64,000 nucleotides of DNA from Deinococcus aestuarii. Its GTDB lineage: Bacteria > Deinococcota > Deinococci > Deinococcales > Deinococcaceae. The notes beneath the pieces are model-generated. The model worked only from the letters and a program-made list of their open reading frames with translations, did no database searches and was not told where the DNA came from. This document shows positions 39,866 through 48,766 of the stretch, in pieces (the first letter of the stretch is position 1; each line of letters starts with the position of its first letter). The stretch is taken from positions 1 through 64,000 of the forward strand of contig NZ_JAHKSN010000013.1 of NCBI RefSeq assembly GCF_018863415.1, written 5' to 3'. The position numbers and the translations under genes are program-made.

Positions 39866-42370
39866 GTGTTTGAAGTGTCGGTCGAGAATTACAGGCGCTA
39901 CCGTGACCGGACCACGGTCCGTTTCCGTCCCGGGCTGACGGTGATCTCCGGCGAGAACGGCGCGGGCAAGAGCACGTTGACCGAGGCGATCCTCCACGCC
40001 CTGTTCGGCGCGAAATCAGGCGAGAATCCCCAGGCGGACGGCAGCCAGCAACCCTATCAGGTGAACTTCAATTTCCAGGGCCAGGGCTTTGTGCTGGACG
40101 TCCACGTGCGAGGTAATCACCACCAGGTGGACGTGAATGGCACCCGTCTCGTGCGCTTCGGCAGCGGCAGCCTCAAGTCCGCCCGGCAGGTGCTCGGGCA
40201 GCACCTCGGCAGGCTGGATCGCAAACGCTTCGCATTGGTGTACTTTGCCGTCCAAGGCGAGACCCAGGTTCTCGTCAGTCTTGCTCCGGGCCAGCGCAAG
40301 GCCCTGTTGGAGGACGTGCTGCAACTGGACGTCGTGAAGGCGGCAGTCAATCTGCAGAAGGCCGCGGTGGACGCGCAAATCGGCGAAGTCCAGTCCAAGG
40401 TGCAGGGGGCTGCTCACGCGGCGGCGCAGCACGGCGTCGGGGGGGAGCTAGACCAACGTGCCGCCGCACTCCGACGGTCGACCAGTCCGCACACGAGGCA
40501 GGAGAACCTGGGGGCCTTTATGCGTGCCCTTGACCAGGCCATCGCGTCGCACGACGAGCGACGCGCGGCGAAGGCAGATGCGTTGGACGCCGCGCAAACT
40601 GATCTCGCCTTCGCCAAAGCGCACGAGGAGAATTGCCAGAAAACCTGCCGAGACCTTGAGGGCCAGGACAGGGCCCTCGATGTCGTCAGGCTCGAGAAAG
40701 CCAGCGCCGCCGGCGCCGTGCAAGCAGCACGCGCCACAGTCCAGGAAATTGAGCGCACGGTGGCCGGGCGCCTCGCCGCCCTCGACGCAGCGAGGGCAGC
40801 CGAACCGCTGGCCAGGCAATACGAGGCGGCAACGCGTCGGGTCGAGCACCTGACCGCCGAGAGGCTCCAGCACGCCGAGGAACGGGCGGTGGCCAGGCGC
40901 CTCGCGGAGGCGACGGGTGCCGTCGTGCAAGCTGTGTCGGAGTTCGAGCAGTACGACGGGCTGGACGCGGCCCTGGCGGCCGGCAAGCAGGCGCTTGCTC
41001 AAGCCGAGCAGCACTGCGAAACGTTCGGGGACGATCCCCATTCTGCGCGCCTCGGCCAGCTCGAGCAGCGCCTCGACACGCTGGAAGCGATGAAGGCCGA
41101 CCAAAAGTCAGCCCTCCTGGCGTTGGGTCGCACGGATGAACCGCAGCGCTGCCCGACGTGTGGTGAAGCCCTCAGCAGGGAAGCGGTGGCCCGGCTCCGG
41201 GCGACCATCGAGGAGTGGCTGCAGTCCACGTACCCCGGGGAGTCCGAGCAACTGCGGCGCGAGCGGGAAGTGGTGGTCGCAAAACAGCAGCACTGGGCGA
41301 GCGAGCGCAAGGCGGCGGTGGCCCAGCGAAAGGCCGTTCAGGGGCAGTGCCAAGCCAACGAGATTCGAAATGCACGGCGGGCTTCCGCCCTCGAAGCACA
41401 CCAGGCGGCCCTGGAGCTTGAGCGCGACGCTCGGGTGGCCTGCCTGGACCGGGGAATCGAACTTCCTTTCGATGAGGCTTTGGGGGATGACCTCGAACGG
41501 CGGTGGACGGTGGTCCGGGAAGAGGCGGAACGGTGCGAGGCTGCCCACGCCTCGTTCGCGCAGGTCGCCACCTTGCTCACCCAGTGGCGGGAGGACAGCA
41601 ATCGCCTCGACGTGGCGCGGTGTGACGTCGTTGACCTCGAACGGCGAGAGTCAGCCGTGAGGTACGACGGCTCGGAGCACGAGGCTGTGCTGCACCACCT
41701 GAGCGAGGCCAGGCTGGCCTCGCAGCAAGCCGCGAAGCGCGGGGCCGAGGCCGAGGGCGCAGTCACCCAGGCTGAGGAGGCGCTGGCGTCGGCTGACGCC
41801 GCGGCCGCTCAGTTGGCGCTGGCACGACGGGACGTCGAACGGGAGTACGACGTCCTGGTCCGCGAGGAGCGGCTGCACGTGCACCTGGGCAAGTTTCAGG
41901 AGCACTTCTTCAACGTCAACACCGCGCAGGTGATGAGGCGGGCGACCGAGCTGATGCGGCAGGCGACCCGCCAGGCCATCCGCGCCTTGGAACTCGATGG
42001 CGACGGCAAGCTGTTCTACTGGGACCAGTTCCTCGCGCGCCACACGGCCAACCGGTTGTCTGGGGGCGAGCAGGCATTGGCGGGGCTGTGCATCCGGCTG
42101 GCGCTGGCCGAGCGGGCCCAGGCGATCTCAAGTGATGGGCGCGTCCGGTTCCTGGTGCTCGACGAGGTGCTCGGCAGCCTGGACGATGAACGTCGCCGGC
42201 AGGTGCAGTCCATCTTCGACGCGGTGCTCGCCAGCGGTACCTTCGACTACATCGTGATGATCACGCACCTTGACGAGGTCAAGAACAACTGGGCGGCCCA
42301 CCGCATCGAGATCATCCACGATCCGGTCACCGGGACCAGCAGGGCCACGACGTTGCCGTCCACCTCCTGA
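39866..42370 (+). CDS. sbcC: SbcC/Rad50-like SMC-type ATPase
   Basis: 834 aa from a GTG at 39866. Walker A GENGAGKSTLTEAIL (about 33), Q-loop FAVQGETQ, long heptad coils (about 150-390 and 440-680) around a zinc hook RCPTCGEAL (about 427), ABC signature NRLSGGEQALAGLCIRLALAERA (about 725) and Walker B VRFLVLDEVLGSLDDERR (about 760), followed by the H-loop MITHLDEV. All functional motifs are present. With SbcD it should form a DNA end-processing complex. It is the last gene of the rightward operon. The next gene converges on it 28 bp away. Confidence 0.9.
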   Translation: MFEVSVENYRRYRDRTTVRFRPGLTVISGENGAGKSTLTEAILHALFGAKSGENPQADGSQQPYQVNFNFQGQGFVLDVHVRGNHHQVDVNGTRLVRFGSGSLKSARQVLGQHLGRLDRKRFALVYFAVQGETQVLVSLAPGQRKALLEDVLQLDVVKAAVNLQKAAVDAQIGEVQSKVQGAAHAAAQHGVGGELDQRAAALRRSTSPHTRQENLGAFMRALDQAIASHDERRAAKADALDAAQTDLAFAKAHEENCQKTCRDLEGQDRALDVVRLEKASAAGAVQAARATVQEIERTVAGRLAALDAARAAEPLARQYEAATRRVEHLTAERLQHAEERAVARRLAEATGAVVQAVSEFEQYDGLDAALAAGKQALAQAEQHCETFGDDPHSARLGQLEQRLDTLEAMKADQKSALLALGRTDEPQRCPTCGEALSREAVARLRATIEEWLQSTYPGESEQLRREREVVVAKQQHWASERKAAVAQRKAVQGQCQANEIRNARRASALEAHQAALELERDARVACLDRGIELPFDEALGDDLERRWTVVREEAERCEAAHASFAQVATLLTQWREDSNRLDVARCDVVDLERRESAVRYDGSEHEAVLHHLSEARLASQQAAKRGAEAEGAVTQAEEALASADAAAAQLALARRDVEREYDVLVREERLHVHLGKFQEHFFNVNTAQVMRRATELMRQATRQAIRALELDGDGKLFYWDQFLARHTANRLSGGEQALAGLCIRLALAERAQAISSDGRVRFLVLDEVLGSLDDERRRQVQSIFDAVLASGTFDYIVMITHLDEVKNNWAAHRIEIIHDPVTGTSRATTLPSTS

Positions 42371-42398
42371 ACCGTCGCGAGGACATGTCCGGGGCGGG

Positions 42399-42908
42399 TC
42401 AGAATGAAACGGCCTGCGCGAGGGATGGGGGTGCGTCGCCGGGCAGTTCCGTCTTCAGCCGCGCGATCAGCACCTCGGGTGGCAGGCGGCGGAGAGCGGC
42501 CATGCTGGCAGGGGGCAGGAGCGCGCGGAACAGTGTGAGCAGGCGATCGCATTTCTGTGTGTCGGGCAGGGCCGCGTGCAGGATGCCCGCAGCACGGCGG
42601 ATAAAGCGCTCGTGCTCAAGCGAGGTGGTGTGCTGGGGGGACGCACTATTCCAAAACGGTGCTTGGGCGGCTCGGCAACGCAACTCCGGCAGCCCCACCA
42701 CCTCGACCACCTCTGGGGGGCTCGCCTCCTCCAGAACGTACCCGACAAAGCGCAGCGCCTTCACGGGATCGTCGAATCGAAGCGTTGCATCCGCATCCCC
42801 TTCCCAGTGAATGAAGTACCTCGTGCGCGAAGGGCATCCCTGGAGATCGCCAGGGGTGTTGGCTGGCGCTTCGGACTCGTGGATGGTCAACCTCCGAATG
42901 CCTTGCAT
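42399..42908 (-). CDS. Hypothetical protein at the island border
   Basis: 169 aa, ATG at 42908, preceded by a very AT-rich stretch (42905-42950). Mixed alpha/beta sequence: TRYFIHWEGDADATLRFDDPVKALRFVGYVLEEASPPEVVEVVGLPELR, then a helical C-terminus with LLTLFRALLPPASMAALRRLPPEVLIARLKTEL. No motif is recognised. It converges on SbcC, so it is probably not co-transcribed with the island's operons. Confidence 0.6.
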   Translation of the reverse strand: MQGIRRLTIHESEAPANTPGDLQGCPSRTRYFIHWEGDADATLRFDDPVKALRFVGYVLEEASPPEVVEVVGLPELRCRAAQAPFWNSASPQHTTSLEHERFIRRAAGILHAALPDTQKCDRLLTLFRALLPPASMAALRRLPPEVLIARLKTELPGDAPPSLAQAVSF

Positions 42909-43564
42909 AAATTATTGTGTCTTATTATGTAAATAGCTAAAATAATCTGGCCTACACTTCAGCCCTCAAATGAACAGGACCCGAGCATGGTGCCTCTTTT
43001 CGGCCCCGGGAAGCAGCGGGAGCACTGGGCTCGGCAGCATCCAAGTGCTCTGGCTCAGCAGAGAGAACGCTGGCTGGGAAAGCTGCACACGGCTGCCTCT
43101 CGCCCCGACCTGGCAACCCTGACAGCGGAACGGGCTCTCGGCCGCCTCCAGGCTGGAGCGCCGAGAGAACCTGTACCTGAGCAGCCTTCGGGTGTACGTC
43201 CACGCGTTGGGCGGCGAGCTTAGGCTGGTCACGTCCCTTCCGGATGGCGACATCTCCCTGGAACCCGGGTGCTGAGTGGTCGCCTGCTGACCGCGAGCCG
43301 GGCGTGCGGGGACAGGGCTGATCTGCGTACAGCGCCTCAACGGATGCCCCAGCAGCCCTGATGGAGGAACGGGCCTCAACCTGCTGCGTTCGCCAGAGCG
43401 GCTCAGACTATGGAGCGGGACCCGGCTCGCCCGGCAGCCCATGTGGTCAGGGGCATGGGAAGTCGGGTGTTCAGGCGGCCCCGTTTGGCTGTCCTACCTG
43501 CTCGACCAAGCTGGCATGCACCTTCACCGGGGAGACCAGCCGGGCCAGGTGCCCAGGGGAGAAC
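42909..43564. other. Intergenic stretch with one relic gene
   Basis: AT-rich promoter-like sequence at 42909-42950 (TTATTATGTAAATAGC.. plus strand), then decayed DNA. The only recognisable item is the HigA 3' remnant at 43150-43275. The final 290 bases before the GGDEF gene hold nothing supported. Confidence 0.5.
43150..43275 (+). pseudogene. HigA antitoxin 3' remnant
   Basis: The frame reads RLERRENLYLSSLRVYVHALGGELRLVTSLPDGDIS and stops at 43275. This aligns with the C-terminus of HigA at 32639 (RLERREDMYLSSLRAYIHALGGELKLVASFPDGDI). Upstream the frame contains a stop and the homology fades (..GNGLSAASRLERRE). A relic of a second higBA copy in the same orientation. Confidence 0.75.
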
Positions 43565-44587
43565 CTACCGCGGCAGAGGCCCCTCCCCCCGGGTGCGCGC
43601 CTTGTGGCGGTACATCCTCCGGTCAGCTCGCGACAGCCAGGCGCCCGCCGCCTCCCCCGGCTGCCAGCATGCCACCCCCACGCTCGCTCCGGCGGATGGG
43701 TACCGCCCGCGCACCTGCCGGACCACCCCCGTGACCAGCCTCCCGGCCGCTTCCAGCTCCGAACCTTGGAGCAGCAGCGCGAACTCGTCGCCGCCGAGCC
43801 GGGAGGCGCGGCCGGGGTCGCCCCCGGCAAAGCCCGTTCCAAAGCGGCGCAGCAGGTCGTCGCCCGCCGCGTGCCCCAGCGTGTCGTTGACCCCCTTGAG
43901 CCCGTCCACGTCGATGAGCGCCAGGAGCACCCCCTCGTCCGCCCCCTGCACGGCCTGAGCGAGGCCGCGCTCCAGCGCCCGCCGGTTGGGTAGCCCAGTC
44001 AGTGGATCGCGGTGGGCCAGCTCCTCGAGCGCCTGCGCCTGTGCCCGGGCCTGTGCGAGCTGGTCGTGCGCCGACCGCAGCACCAGGGCCAGCGCCCCCG
44101 GCGCGAGCAGCAGGGTGAGCGGTAGGGTCAGCCCGTCGAGGGGGCCGGGCTGGCCGAGCGTCCCCACGGCGTGCGGCAGCATTGCCAGCAGGAGGCCGCC
44201 CAGCGCCACCCCGGCCCGCCACGTCGCGGTGCGCGGGTGCAGCCAGAAGAAGCTGGCGGGGAGGAGCGTGGTGGCCGCCACGAGGGCCAGGCCCAGCCGC
44301 GGCGAGGCGGGATGGGCGGGCAGCAGGTACAGGGAGGCCAGCCACCCGGCCAGCAGGAGCAGCGTGTGCGCCAGGGGCAGCGCCCCGAGCAGGCGGGCGC
44401 GCAGCCGCGGGGGACCGGCGAGGGCCAGCAGGGTGCAGACCACAGCGGCGGCCAGGAGGCCGAGGTACACCGGCGAGGTGAGCCCCGGGCCAGCCAGGGC
44501 GGCGCCCCCCAGGGCCGCGGGCAGGGCCACCCCAAGCAGCAGCCTGGGGAGCCCAAGCTGGAGCAGGTGGCGAAGGGCAGCGCGCAT
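43565..44587 (-). CDS. Membrane GGDEF diguanylate cyclase
   Basis: 340 aa. The N-terminal 170 residues hold about six hydrophobic helices (for example LLLGVALPAALGGAALAG, VYLGLLAAAVVCTLLALAG, LLLAGWLASLYLLP). A short coiled linker (LRSAHDQLAQARAQAQALEELAHRD) leads to the GGDEF domain: DPLTGLPNRRALE, LIDVDGLKGVNDTLGHAAGDDLLRRF, SRLGGDEFALLL (active site intact). No RxxD inhibitory site is visible just before it, and no EAL domain is present. It synthesises c-di-GMP at the membrane in response to an unknown signal. Monocistronic as far as seen. Confidence 0.85.
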   Translation of the reverse strand: MRAALRHLLQLGLPRLLLGVALPAALGGAALAGPGLTSPVYLGLLAAAVVCTLLALAGPPRLRARLLGALPLAHTLLLLAGWLASLYLLPAHPASPRLGLALVAATTLLPASFFWLHPRTATWRAGVALGGLLLAMLPHAVGTLGQPGPLDGLTLPLTLLLAPGALALVLRSAHDQLAQARAQAQALEELAHRDPLTGLPNRRALERGLAQAVQGADEGVLLALIDVDGLKGVNDTLGHAAGDDLLRRFGTGFAGGDPGRASRLGGDEFALLLQGSELEAAGRLVTGVVRQVRGRYPSAGASVGVACWQPGEAAGAWLSRADRRMYRHKARTRGEGPLPR

Positions 44588-44960
44588 CAGGCGAGTGCCC
44601 TCGCGCGCGTGAGCGGGAGCAGGAAGCCGGGCGGCCGTGCCGGGGCGGGGACCAACCCCGAAACCCGGGCCGCCGAAAGGGAGAGGATAAGCACCCTAAT
44701 GCTCCTGGCGCCTCCCCCTGACCCTGATGCCCGTCATCCGCGGGGCTCAGGCAACCGCTGGGGGCAGCGGCCCTCACCCGGGCAGGCCGCATCCCCGCTT
44801 GAGCGCGCGCCCCGGCCCCGCTAGCGTGGGTGGCCGTGGCCGACCCTCCCGCTGCCTTCCCCCAGCCCCCCCAGGGGCGCGAGGCCCCAACCACTGGACG
44901 TCCGCCCCCGAATGCTTCGGGCGGGGCCGACGCCCCCGACCTGAGCCACAGGAGTTCACC
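44588..44960. other. 373-bp intergenic stretch
   Basis: GC-rich sequence with no supported gene. It probably contains the divergent promoters of the GGDEF gene and the secreted protein. I see no clear -10/-35 pair or dyad. Confidence 0.45.
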
Positions 44961-45677
44961 ATGACGGCCCACCTACCCCTGCTCACCCTGCTTGCCCTGC
45001 TCCCCGTCGCCGCGGCCCAGTCCTTCCAGACCCCGGTCCGCTGGACGGTGCCTGGCCTCTCCAACTCCACCGTTGACTTCAGCTTCACGGGTTGCACCCG
45101 CCAGCTAGACACGGCCATCCACTGCGAGCTGACCGTCACGCCCTCAATCGACCGCATCGGCAACAACAATCCGATCACCTTCCTGACCTTTCAGGAGGAC
45201 GTCCTGGCGGTGGACGGCGTGGGCAACAGCTACACCAACAACCTGGTGTCCGACGGGGGGCGGTTCGCGGGCAGCGCGAGCGTCCGGGTCCCCGCCCGGA
45301 TCCCAGGGCGCCTGGTGTACCGACTTCAGGGCTACCCCCGGGCGGAGAACACCTTCCGGTTGCTGACTGTGGCCGGGAAGTCCTTCGAGAACGTGGCCAT
45401 CCGCAACGCGGGGGTGCCGCCGTTTCGCCAGGCGCGCGGCCTGCTGAACGGCAAGCCAGCGACGGTGTACCTGGAGTCGTGCGTGCCGGCGAGCGCCAGC
45501 ACCGCCAACTGCCTGGCGAGCGTGACGCTGAGCACCAATGCCGGGAAGCGGCAGGGGCAGATCACGACCTACACCGGGGCGGCCCTCGTGCGGGTGGACG
45601 GGGTGCCCCGCCAGGGCGAGACGATCCCCTCACTCACGGTCAGCGGCGCTAGCTTCACCAACGTGCCCGTGCGCTGA
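44961..45677 (+). CDS. Secreted beta-rich protein
   Basis: 238 aa, ATG at 44961 with CAGGAG 6-10 nt upstream. A signal peptide (MTAHLPLLTLLALLPVAAAQ) precedes a beta-strand-rich mature chain with repeated T/S/V strands (VDFSFTGCTRQLDTAIHCELTVTPS, VYRLQGYPRAENTFRLLTVAGKSFENVAIRN, TVYLESCVPASASTANCLASVTLS). Four cysteines could form disulfides. Similar in style to the secreted proteins at 28756 and 53330. Unknown function. Confidence 0.65.
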   Translation: MTAHLPLLTLLALLPVAAAQSFQTPVRWTVPGLSNSTVDFSFTGCTRQLDTAIHCELTVTPSIDRIGNNNPITFLTFQEDVLAVDGVGNSYTNNLVSDGGRFAGSASVRVPARIPGRLVYRLQGYPRAENTFRLLTVAGKSFENVAIRNAGVPPFRQARGLLNGKPATVYLESCVPASASTANCLASVTLSTNAGKRQGQITTYTGAALVRVDGVPRQGETIPSLTVSGASFTNVPVR

Positions 45678-46463
45678 TGCTGGCCGAGTTGAGGTCTAGG
45701 CGAAGTTGTGCCCGAGGAATGAGATCCTCCCCGCCGTGAGGAGGGCCGGGTGGCGCCTTCTCATCGGCGCCCTGTCATCCGCTGCTCTCCCCCACCCCAT
45801 GCCTGCGTGTGCGGCCGATCGGGGCGTTCGCACCATGTGACCTGTCCCGATCAGGCGGCTGGAGAAGCTGCCCCAGGAATGCCTCAACCCCCGGCTGGGC
45901 GCTGCTGACGATGGCCTCATCATGAAGTGGCTTGCCGGTGAACTGGGAGAAGGACGGGTTCGATCCGGGTGCCCTGAACTCCAGGCGTTCAGGGGATGTC
46001 GCCCTCCCTGGCACCCGGGCGCTGGGGTGAGGCCGAGTGTGGGCGGAGCAAGCACGCGAGGTCACCTCGCCGGTGCCCCTCACCAAGCAGTTACGAGCGT
46101 AAGCCGTTGCGTTGGGCGATGAGGTACCCGTCTGGAGGCCCTGGCAGGCTGCCGCGCGACCACCGTCGTGGGGTTCTTCTGCGCCAACAGCGTCCGGGCG
46201 CGCTGCTGGGTGCCCGGGCCACTGCCTGGACCGTCGTGCGGGTCCGGAGGCCCGGGGTCCCCAGAGGGGTGATGCTGGTCCTGGGCCTTTTCTGGTTCGT
46301 GTTGTGCATCGCCGCGAGCCTCCTGAGCGGCGGCCACTCCACCCGCCGCCCGCTGTGGTGCGCGGACGCCATCGACGCGGCCAGTCAGATCAAGGCGACC
46401 CTGCCGGAAGTTGGGTCGCTCCCGGCACCGGGCAGGTGCCGACAGCCGGAGAAGTGGTCGGAA
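45678..46463. other. 786-bp gene-poor stretch
   Basis: A small CCTCC-N9-GGAGG inverted repeat near 45726 may end the secreted-protein transcript. A short frame near 46272 encodes one hydrophobic helix (MLVLGLFWFVLCIAASLLSG) but lacks a credible continuation, so I do not call it a gene. Otherwise nothing recognised. Confidence 0.45.
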
Positions 46464-46502
46464 GGAAGAGGGGTCAGACCGGATGGGTCTGACCCCTCTT
46501 CC
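46464..46502 (-). terminator. Strong hairpin after the par operon
   Basis: Left arm 46464-46480 (..AAGAGGGGTCAGACC) pairs with 46486-46502 over 17 bp around a 5-nt loop. It begins 9 nt beyond the stop of the last leftward gene (46512), so it likely terminates the parAB transcript. No T-run. Confidence 0.7.
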
Positions 46503-46511
46503 CTTCCGCCG

Positions 46512-46715
46512 TCACCGCTCGGCGACCACCCAGGTTCCGTGCTCGGTCTTGACCTCAATCTTGGTGATGACGCAGTCACCCCCGGGCCAGGCGACGACAT
46601 CCCCGACCGCGGGCGTTCCCGCAGAACCGTCCACGTTGAAGCGGTAGTGTGCCTTGCCGTCCCCCCGCAAGCTCGGCTTGGGCGTGTTCCTGATCTTGCT
46701 GGCGGGAATCCGCAC
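46512..46715 (-). CDS. Small protein downstream of parB
   Basis: 67 aa using a GTG at 46715, 2 nt after the parB stop. Compact and basic, with a beta-barrel-like pattern (HYRFNVDGSAGTPAVGDVVAWPGGDCVITKIEVKTEHGTWVVAER). It could be a third member of the partition operon or an RNA/DNA-binding accessory. It ends just before the terminator hairpin. Not recognised. Confidence 0.55.
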   Translation of the reverse strand: MRIPASKIRNTPKPSLRGDGKAHYRFNVDGSAGTPAVGDVVAWPGGDCVITKIEVKTEHGTWVVAER

Positions 46716-46716
46716 G

Positions 46717-47649
46717 TCACTCTCCCCCGTTCTGGAGCAAAGCCTCAACTTCCCTCAGCAGCTTCTGGAGCCGCTTTTGCCGTCCGGCGTCCAGGCGCTC
46801 GATGCGGCGGGGCGAGGCCAGCCGGAAGACCCGGCGCGTCTCCTCGGCGAGGGTAGGGGCCGCGCCCGAGGGGGGCACCGTGGCGCCCGCCCGGGCCCCC
46901 TGCAGGGCCGCCTCGACGTCCCGCACCCCCCACTCCCCCGACTCGATCCGGGGCAGCCACTCGGCCTGCTGGTCCGGCGTGGCCCGGCGCAGCAGGCGCA
47001 CCGCGTTGTAGGACGCGCCGCGCCGGATCGCCTCGCGCAGCGCGTCCGGCAGGTCCAGCAGCGGCAGGTAGTGCTTCGTGAAGCTCAGCCGGGTCAGGTC
47101 CCGCCCCAGGACCGTCAGGGCATCCTGAAGTGCGGCCTCCACCTCGGGCTCCACCCCGCTGCGGCGGGTGAGGCGGGCGCGCACGTCCTGGGCCGTGGTG
47201 GTCAGCCCCAGCGCGGCCAGTTCCAGGGCGGCGCTCGCCACCTCGTAGCCGTTGAGATCCTCGCGCTCCAGGTTCTCGCGCAGTCCGAACAGCCGGGCCT
47301 CCTCGTCCGTGGCCTCCCGGACCATGACCGGCACGTAGGCCCGCTCGGGCACAGTGGCGGCCGCCAGGCGGGAGGCCCGCCAGCGCCGCTCCCCGGCCAT
47401 CAGTTCGGCGCCGCCCTCGACCGGGCGGGCGAGCAGCGGCACCAGCACCCCATGCTGTTCGATGTCCCGCGCCAGGCTGTCCAGCCCGGTGAAGTCCATG
47501 CGGGCCTGGAAACGCGAGGGACGCAACTCGTCGACGTGCAGGTACTGCACCGGCGCGCGTTCCCGCTGGAGACTCTGAATCTCCTGATGGACGGCCTGCG
47601 TGCGCTGGAGGGCCGCCTGCATCCCTGACGACAGCTTGCGCCGCGTCAT
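46717..47649 (-). CDS. parB: ParB partition protein
   Basis: 310 aa. N-terminal ParB/Sulfiredoxin-type domain with VDELRPSRFQARMDFTGLDSLARDI, then the CTP-binding boxes AGERRWRASRLA and LRENLEREDLNGYEVA, followed by the central HTH region (TTTAQDVRARLTRRSG..) and a basic C-terminal dimerisation helix (IERLDAGRQKRLQKLLREVEALLQ). The box residues are intact. It overlaps parA by 4 nt (ATGA). It should load at the palindrome upstream of parA (48648) and spread. Confidence 0.9.
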   Translation of the reverse strand: MTRRKLSSGMQAALQRTQAVHQEIQSLQRERAPVQYLHVDELRPSRFQARMDFTGLDSLARDIEQHGVLVPLLARPVEGGAELMAGERRWRASRLAAATVPERAYVPVMVREATDEEARLFGLRENLEREDLNGYEVASAALELAALGLTTTAQDVRARLTRRSGVEPEVEAALQDALTVLGRDLTRLSFTKHYLPLLDLPDALREAIRRGASYNAVRLLRRATPDQQAEWLPRIESGEWGVRDVEAALQGARAGATVPPSGAAPTLAEETRRVFRLASPRRIERLDAGRQKRLQKLLREVEALLQNGGE

Positions 47650-48581
47650 TCGGCCTTCCGCCCGATCCGCTGGAGCAGCGCCGCCACGACGCCCTGGATC
47701 TCCCGCCGCGCGTCGGAGTCCGGCGCGTTCACGCCGATGGGCTGGCCCTCCGGCTGGCAGCGGTTGTACATGGCGGGTCGGTAGGTGAGTGGCCCGGCGA
47801 GCTGATCGCCCAGCACCTGCTGGAAGACCTCGTGGCTCTCCTTGCTGTGCGCGGTGTTCTCCATCTGCGTCACGAGGTACATGGCGACCCGCAGCCCCGG
47901 GTTCGTGCGCGTGTACTCGCCCAGCATCTCGCGCAAGCCCTCGAGGGCGACGATCCCCTTGTAGCGCGCGGGCACCGGCACGATCACCCAGTCGGCGGCG
48001 TTCGCGGCGTTCGCGGTCAGCTTGCCCAGGCTGGGCGGTGGGTCGATCAGCACGAAGTCGTAGGTGCCCTGCCCGCGGACCTGCTCGATAGCCGCGCGCA
48101 GCCGCCCCTCCGCGTTCGTGTAGCCTGGGAGTCGGGCGTCGGTGCGTGCCAGGCTGAGGTGGCTGGGGATCAGGTCCATGCCGTGCACGGGGTAGGGCTC
48201 GGGCAGCGGCGCGTAGTCCTCCAGCACGGGTTGCAGGCTGCGCTCAACCGGCGCGTCGAGCACGCCCAGCCAGTTGGTGAGGTTCGCCTGCGGATCGATG
48301 TCCAGCAGCAGCACCCGGTACCCGAGCTGCGCGAGTTCGTAGCCCAGATCGCGGATGGTAGAGGTCTTCGCCGCGCCCCCCGCGTGGTTGAAGGCCATCA
48401 GCACCGAGGTGCCCCGCTCGGCGCGCTGGAGGTTCTGGAGGTCCTCGACCGACACCAGGCCCGCGACCGGCTTGCCGTGCCGCTGGAGCACTACCGGCTC
48501 TCCCGGGCGCAGGCCCTTGACCTGCTGCCCCAGCTGCATCTGGGCCTCGCTGATCGGGACCACCTTGCCTTTTTTGGTCAT
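47646..48581 (-). CDS. parA: ParA partition ATPase with Phd-like N-terminus
   Basis: 311 aa. Residues 8-55 (VPISEAQMQLGQQVKGLRPGEPVVLQRHGKPVAGLVSVEDLQNLQ) look like a Phd/YefM-type DNA-binding domain. The ATPase part has the Walker A region FNHAGGAAKTSTIRDL, Walker A' LLLDIDPQANLTNWLG and Walker B FVLIDPPPSLGKLTANA. In the usual deviant Walker A (KGGxxKT/S) the signature lysine precedes GG; here that position is Ala. The catalytic P-loop lysine remains. Fusion of an antitoxin-like repressor domain to ParA would give autoregulation. First gene of the par operon. Confidence 0.85.
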   Translation of the reverse strand: MTKKGKVVPISEAQMQLGQQVKGLRPGEPVVLQRHGKPVAGLVSVEDLQNLQRAERGTSVLMAFNHAGGAAKTSTIRDLGYELAQLGYRVLLLDIDPQANLTNWLGVLDAPVERSLQPVLEDYAPLPEPYPVHGMDLIPSHLSLARTDARLPGYTNAEGRLRAAIEQVRGQGTYDFVLIDPPPSLGKLTANAANAADWVIVPVPARYKGIVALEGLREMLGEYTRTNPGLRVAMYLVTQMENTAHSKESHEVFQQVLGDQLAGPLTYRPAMYNRCQPEGQPIGVNAPDSDARREIQGVVAALLQRIGRKAE

Positions 48582-48587
48582 GCCCGA

Positions 48588-48643
48588 TTTTTATAAAAAA
48601 CGCCGGAGGATTGCAAGAGTTTTATTAGAAATCGCCGGAGGTA
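48588..48643 (-). promoter_or_regulatory. parAB promoter with tandem repeats
   Basis: Two copies of a TTTTATAA/TTTTATTA-(A/G)AAA-TCGCCGGAGG element start 32 bp apart (CGCCGGAGG at 48601 and 48633). On the minus strand TTTTTATAAAAAATCGGGC runs directly to the parA ATG, giving a likely TATAAA -10. Probable autoregulatory sites for ParA's N-terminal domain. Confidence 0.6.
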
Positions 48644-48647
48644 GGGT

Positions 48648-48665
48648 GGGAACAACGTTGTTCCC
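48648..48665. other. 18-bp perfect palindrome, candidate parS
   Basis: GGGAACAACGTTGTTCCC, fully self-complementary, 67 bp upstream of the parA start. It is a partition-site-like palindrome next to parAB. It does not match the common chromosomal parS (TGTTTCACGTGAAACA). It is the most likely centromere site of this plasmid. Confidence 0.6.
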
Positions 48666-48766
48666 GGCGCTCGCCCGTCGCATGAGTTCATGGGTTTTTG
48701 CGCTCCAGCACCGTCAATGGGTCGAGGCGGCGCCGCCTCCCCTGGCTCGAACGGGAATTGCCCGGT

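Noticed and set aside
46272..46511. Frame with a hydrophobic N-terminal helix
   Set aside because: After one TM-like segment it becomes non-protein-like and runs through the terminator hairpin.
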